Shown here piece by piece: positions 4,514-5,450 of a stretch of 5,450 bases of DNA. The notes under the pieces are model-generated. The model had not been told where the DNA came from. It saw only the letters and a list, made by a program, of their open reading frames with translations, and did no database searches. The stretch spans positions 1-5,450 of the forward strand of contig JAIRUO010000111.1 in NCBI GenBank assembly GCA_031254385.1, written 5' to 3'. Numbering within the stretch: the stretch's first letter is position 1; each line of letters opens with the position of its first letter. The translations under genes and the position numbers were made by a program. This stretch comes from Treponema sp. Its GTDB lineage: Bacteria > Spirochaetota > Spirochaetia > Treponematales > Breznakiellaceae.

Positions 4514-5450
4514 AACGCAGGATTATTATTGGATTGATTTTGGTATGTTTTCTGGGAACGCCTTTGTTATTCGCTCAGTATAACACTGAACTTCCCGAAC
4601 CCGTGTACAATGAAGCTGCTTCCGTAGAGGTGCCGCTTTTTTCCGGTTCCGCAGGATTATGGCTTCCAAATTTTGAGGAAGTCGCCTTCTATCTTTGGAA
4701 TTTCGATATCATAGATTATCAAACTATGGAATTCCTTCCCTTTGCTTATCTGGCGCAGGCATCTCAGTCAGATGCGGGTATTCCATCTGATCTTCGGAAT
4801 AACCGATGGTATATTGAAAGTGTCAGGCTAACCAATTTGGCCCTTGCGGCTTATGAAGAAGGAAACTATGATGCTTCCACACAATATGCACACGAAGCCA
4901 TTCGTTTTGCAGAACTATCGGACGAGTATGTTCGTTTGCAGCTCAAAATAAGAGAAGCCGATAACGCTATTGCGGCTGCTCAGGCAAGGCTAAATTGGGC
5001 TTCTTCATCTTCTGTAAATGCGGCGATCCGTTTCCCCTCAGAATATAATATTGCGCAAACCGCATTTTTTGAAGCAAATAACTTTCGCAATGCCGAAAAC
5101 TGGGATGACGCTATTTCTGCCGCAGAAAGGGTAATAAACGCGTTGGCTTTTGTCACCGATTCATCTGGAATTACTCCGCCGGTTCAACAACCGGGTCCTG
5201 GCGTTTATAATCTTCCAGCCCAATATACTGTTCAGCCTTGGGCAATTTCCAAAGACTGCCTCTGGAACATAGCCGGACGGGCCTGGGTTTACAATGATCC
5301 GACCCAGTGGAGATTGCTCTACAACGCCAATAGGGCAAGACTTCCTCAGCCGGATAATCCTGACTTAATCCATCCCGGTATGGTTCTGGATATACCTAGC
5401 ATAGGGGGAGAAGTCAGAGAAGGTATGTATGATGCGAGCCGTGCTTATGT
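4510..5450 (+). CDS. Secreted LysM-domain protein, 3' end outside window
   Basis: The first 313 codons of a gene that continues past the window. MKRRIIIGLILVCFLG begins a signal peptide, with likely cleavage after A22 (PLLFA|Q), giving a periplasmic protein. Residues 45-85 are rich in aromatics (LWLPNFEEVAFYLWNFDI). Two helical repeats follow, near 93-140 (ending LAAYEEGNYDASTQYAHEA) and 150-216 (EANNFRNAENWDDAISAAE), of the same type as in the upstream lipoprotein. After a proline-rich linker (about 223-233) a LysM domain runs from YTVQPWAISKDCLWNIAG at 239 to VLDIP at 296. LysM binds the N-acetylglucosamine of peptidoglycan, so this end probably anchors the protein to the cell wall. Paired lipoprotein and LysM genes suggest a link between membrane and wall; this is inference. 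What follows the LysM domain is unknown, and a further catalytic or structural domain cannot be excluded. Confidence 0.85.
   Translation, partial: MKRRIIIGLILVCFLGTPLLFAQYNTELPEPVYNEAASVEVPLFSGSAGLWLPNFEEVAFYLWNFDIIDYQTMEFLPFAYLAQASQSDAGIPSDLRNNRWYIESVRLTNLALAAYEEGNYDASTQYAHEAIRFAELSDEYVRLQLKIREADNAIAAAQARLNWASSSSVNAAIRFPSEYNIAQTAFFEANNFRNAENWDDAISAAERVINALAFVTDSSGITPPVQQPGPGVYNLPAQYTVQPWAISKDCLWNIAGRAWVYNDPTQWRLLYNANRARLPQPDNPDLIHPGMVLDIPSIGGEVREGMYDASRAY

Overview
The window looks like part of a spirochaete chromosome, most probably Treponema-like and of intermediate GC. This is inferred from three things. The lipoprotein has a relaxed lipobox. The LysM protein has a signal peptide ending in LFA|Q. 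The two are paired and share helical repeats. The exact species cannot be read from the sequence. The region is densely coded, with no gene-free stretch over about 110 bases.

Left part (2-1457): the 3' end of an O-acetylhomoserine sulfhydrylase (metY) is followed 10 bases later by a complete cysteine synthase (cysK). The cysK ribosome binding site touches the metY stop codon. Together they form a sulfide-assimilation operon that makes homocysteine and cysteine. It ends at a hairpin (1427-1457) that also separates it from the convergent toxin gene.

Middle part (1482-2784): an AT-rich, minus-strand toxin-antitoxin pair (Phd/YefM-type antitoxin, then PIN-domain VapC-type toxin, ATGA overlap) sits between GC-richer genes and looks acquired. 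It is divergent from a plus-strand PrsW-family intramembrane protease gene. The two start codons are only 56 bases apart. Between them lie two near-consensus sigma-70 promoters whose -35 boxes are the two arms of one 15-base palindrome. Each -10 box lies only 6 to 8 bases from its start codon, so both transcripts are predicted to be leaderless. This is the most unusual structure in the window.

Right part (2804-5450): a complete RNase HI gene (rnhA) with a roughly 14-residue insertion is followed by a promoter region and a two-gene envelope operon. The first gene encodes a lipoprotein with a 12-threonine linker made of ACAACG repeats and about four helical repeats. The second, overlapping by ATGA, encodes a secreted protein with similar helical repeats and a LysM peptidoglycan-binding domain; it runs off the window. 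The pair probably acts together in the periplasm or at the cell wall, but its exact function is not known to me.
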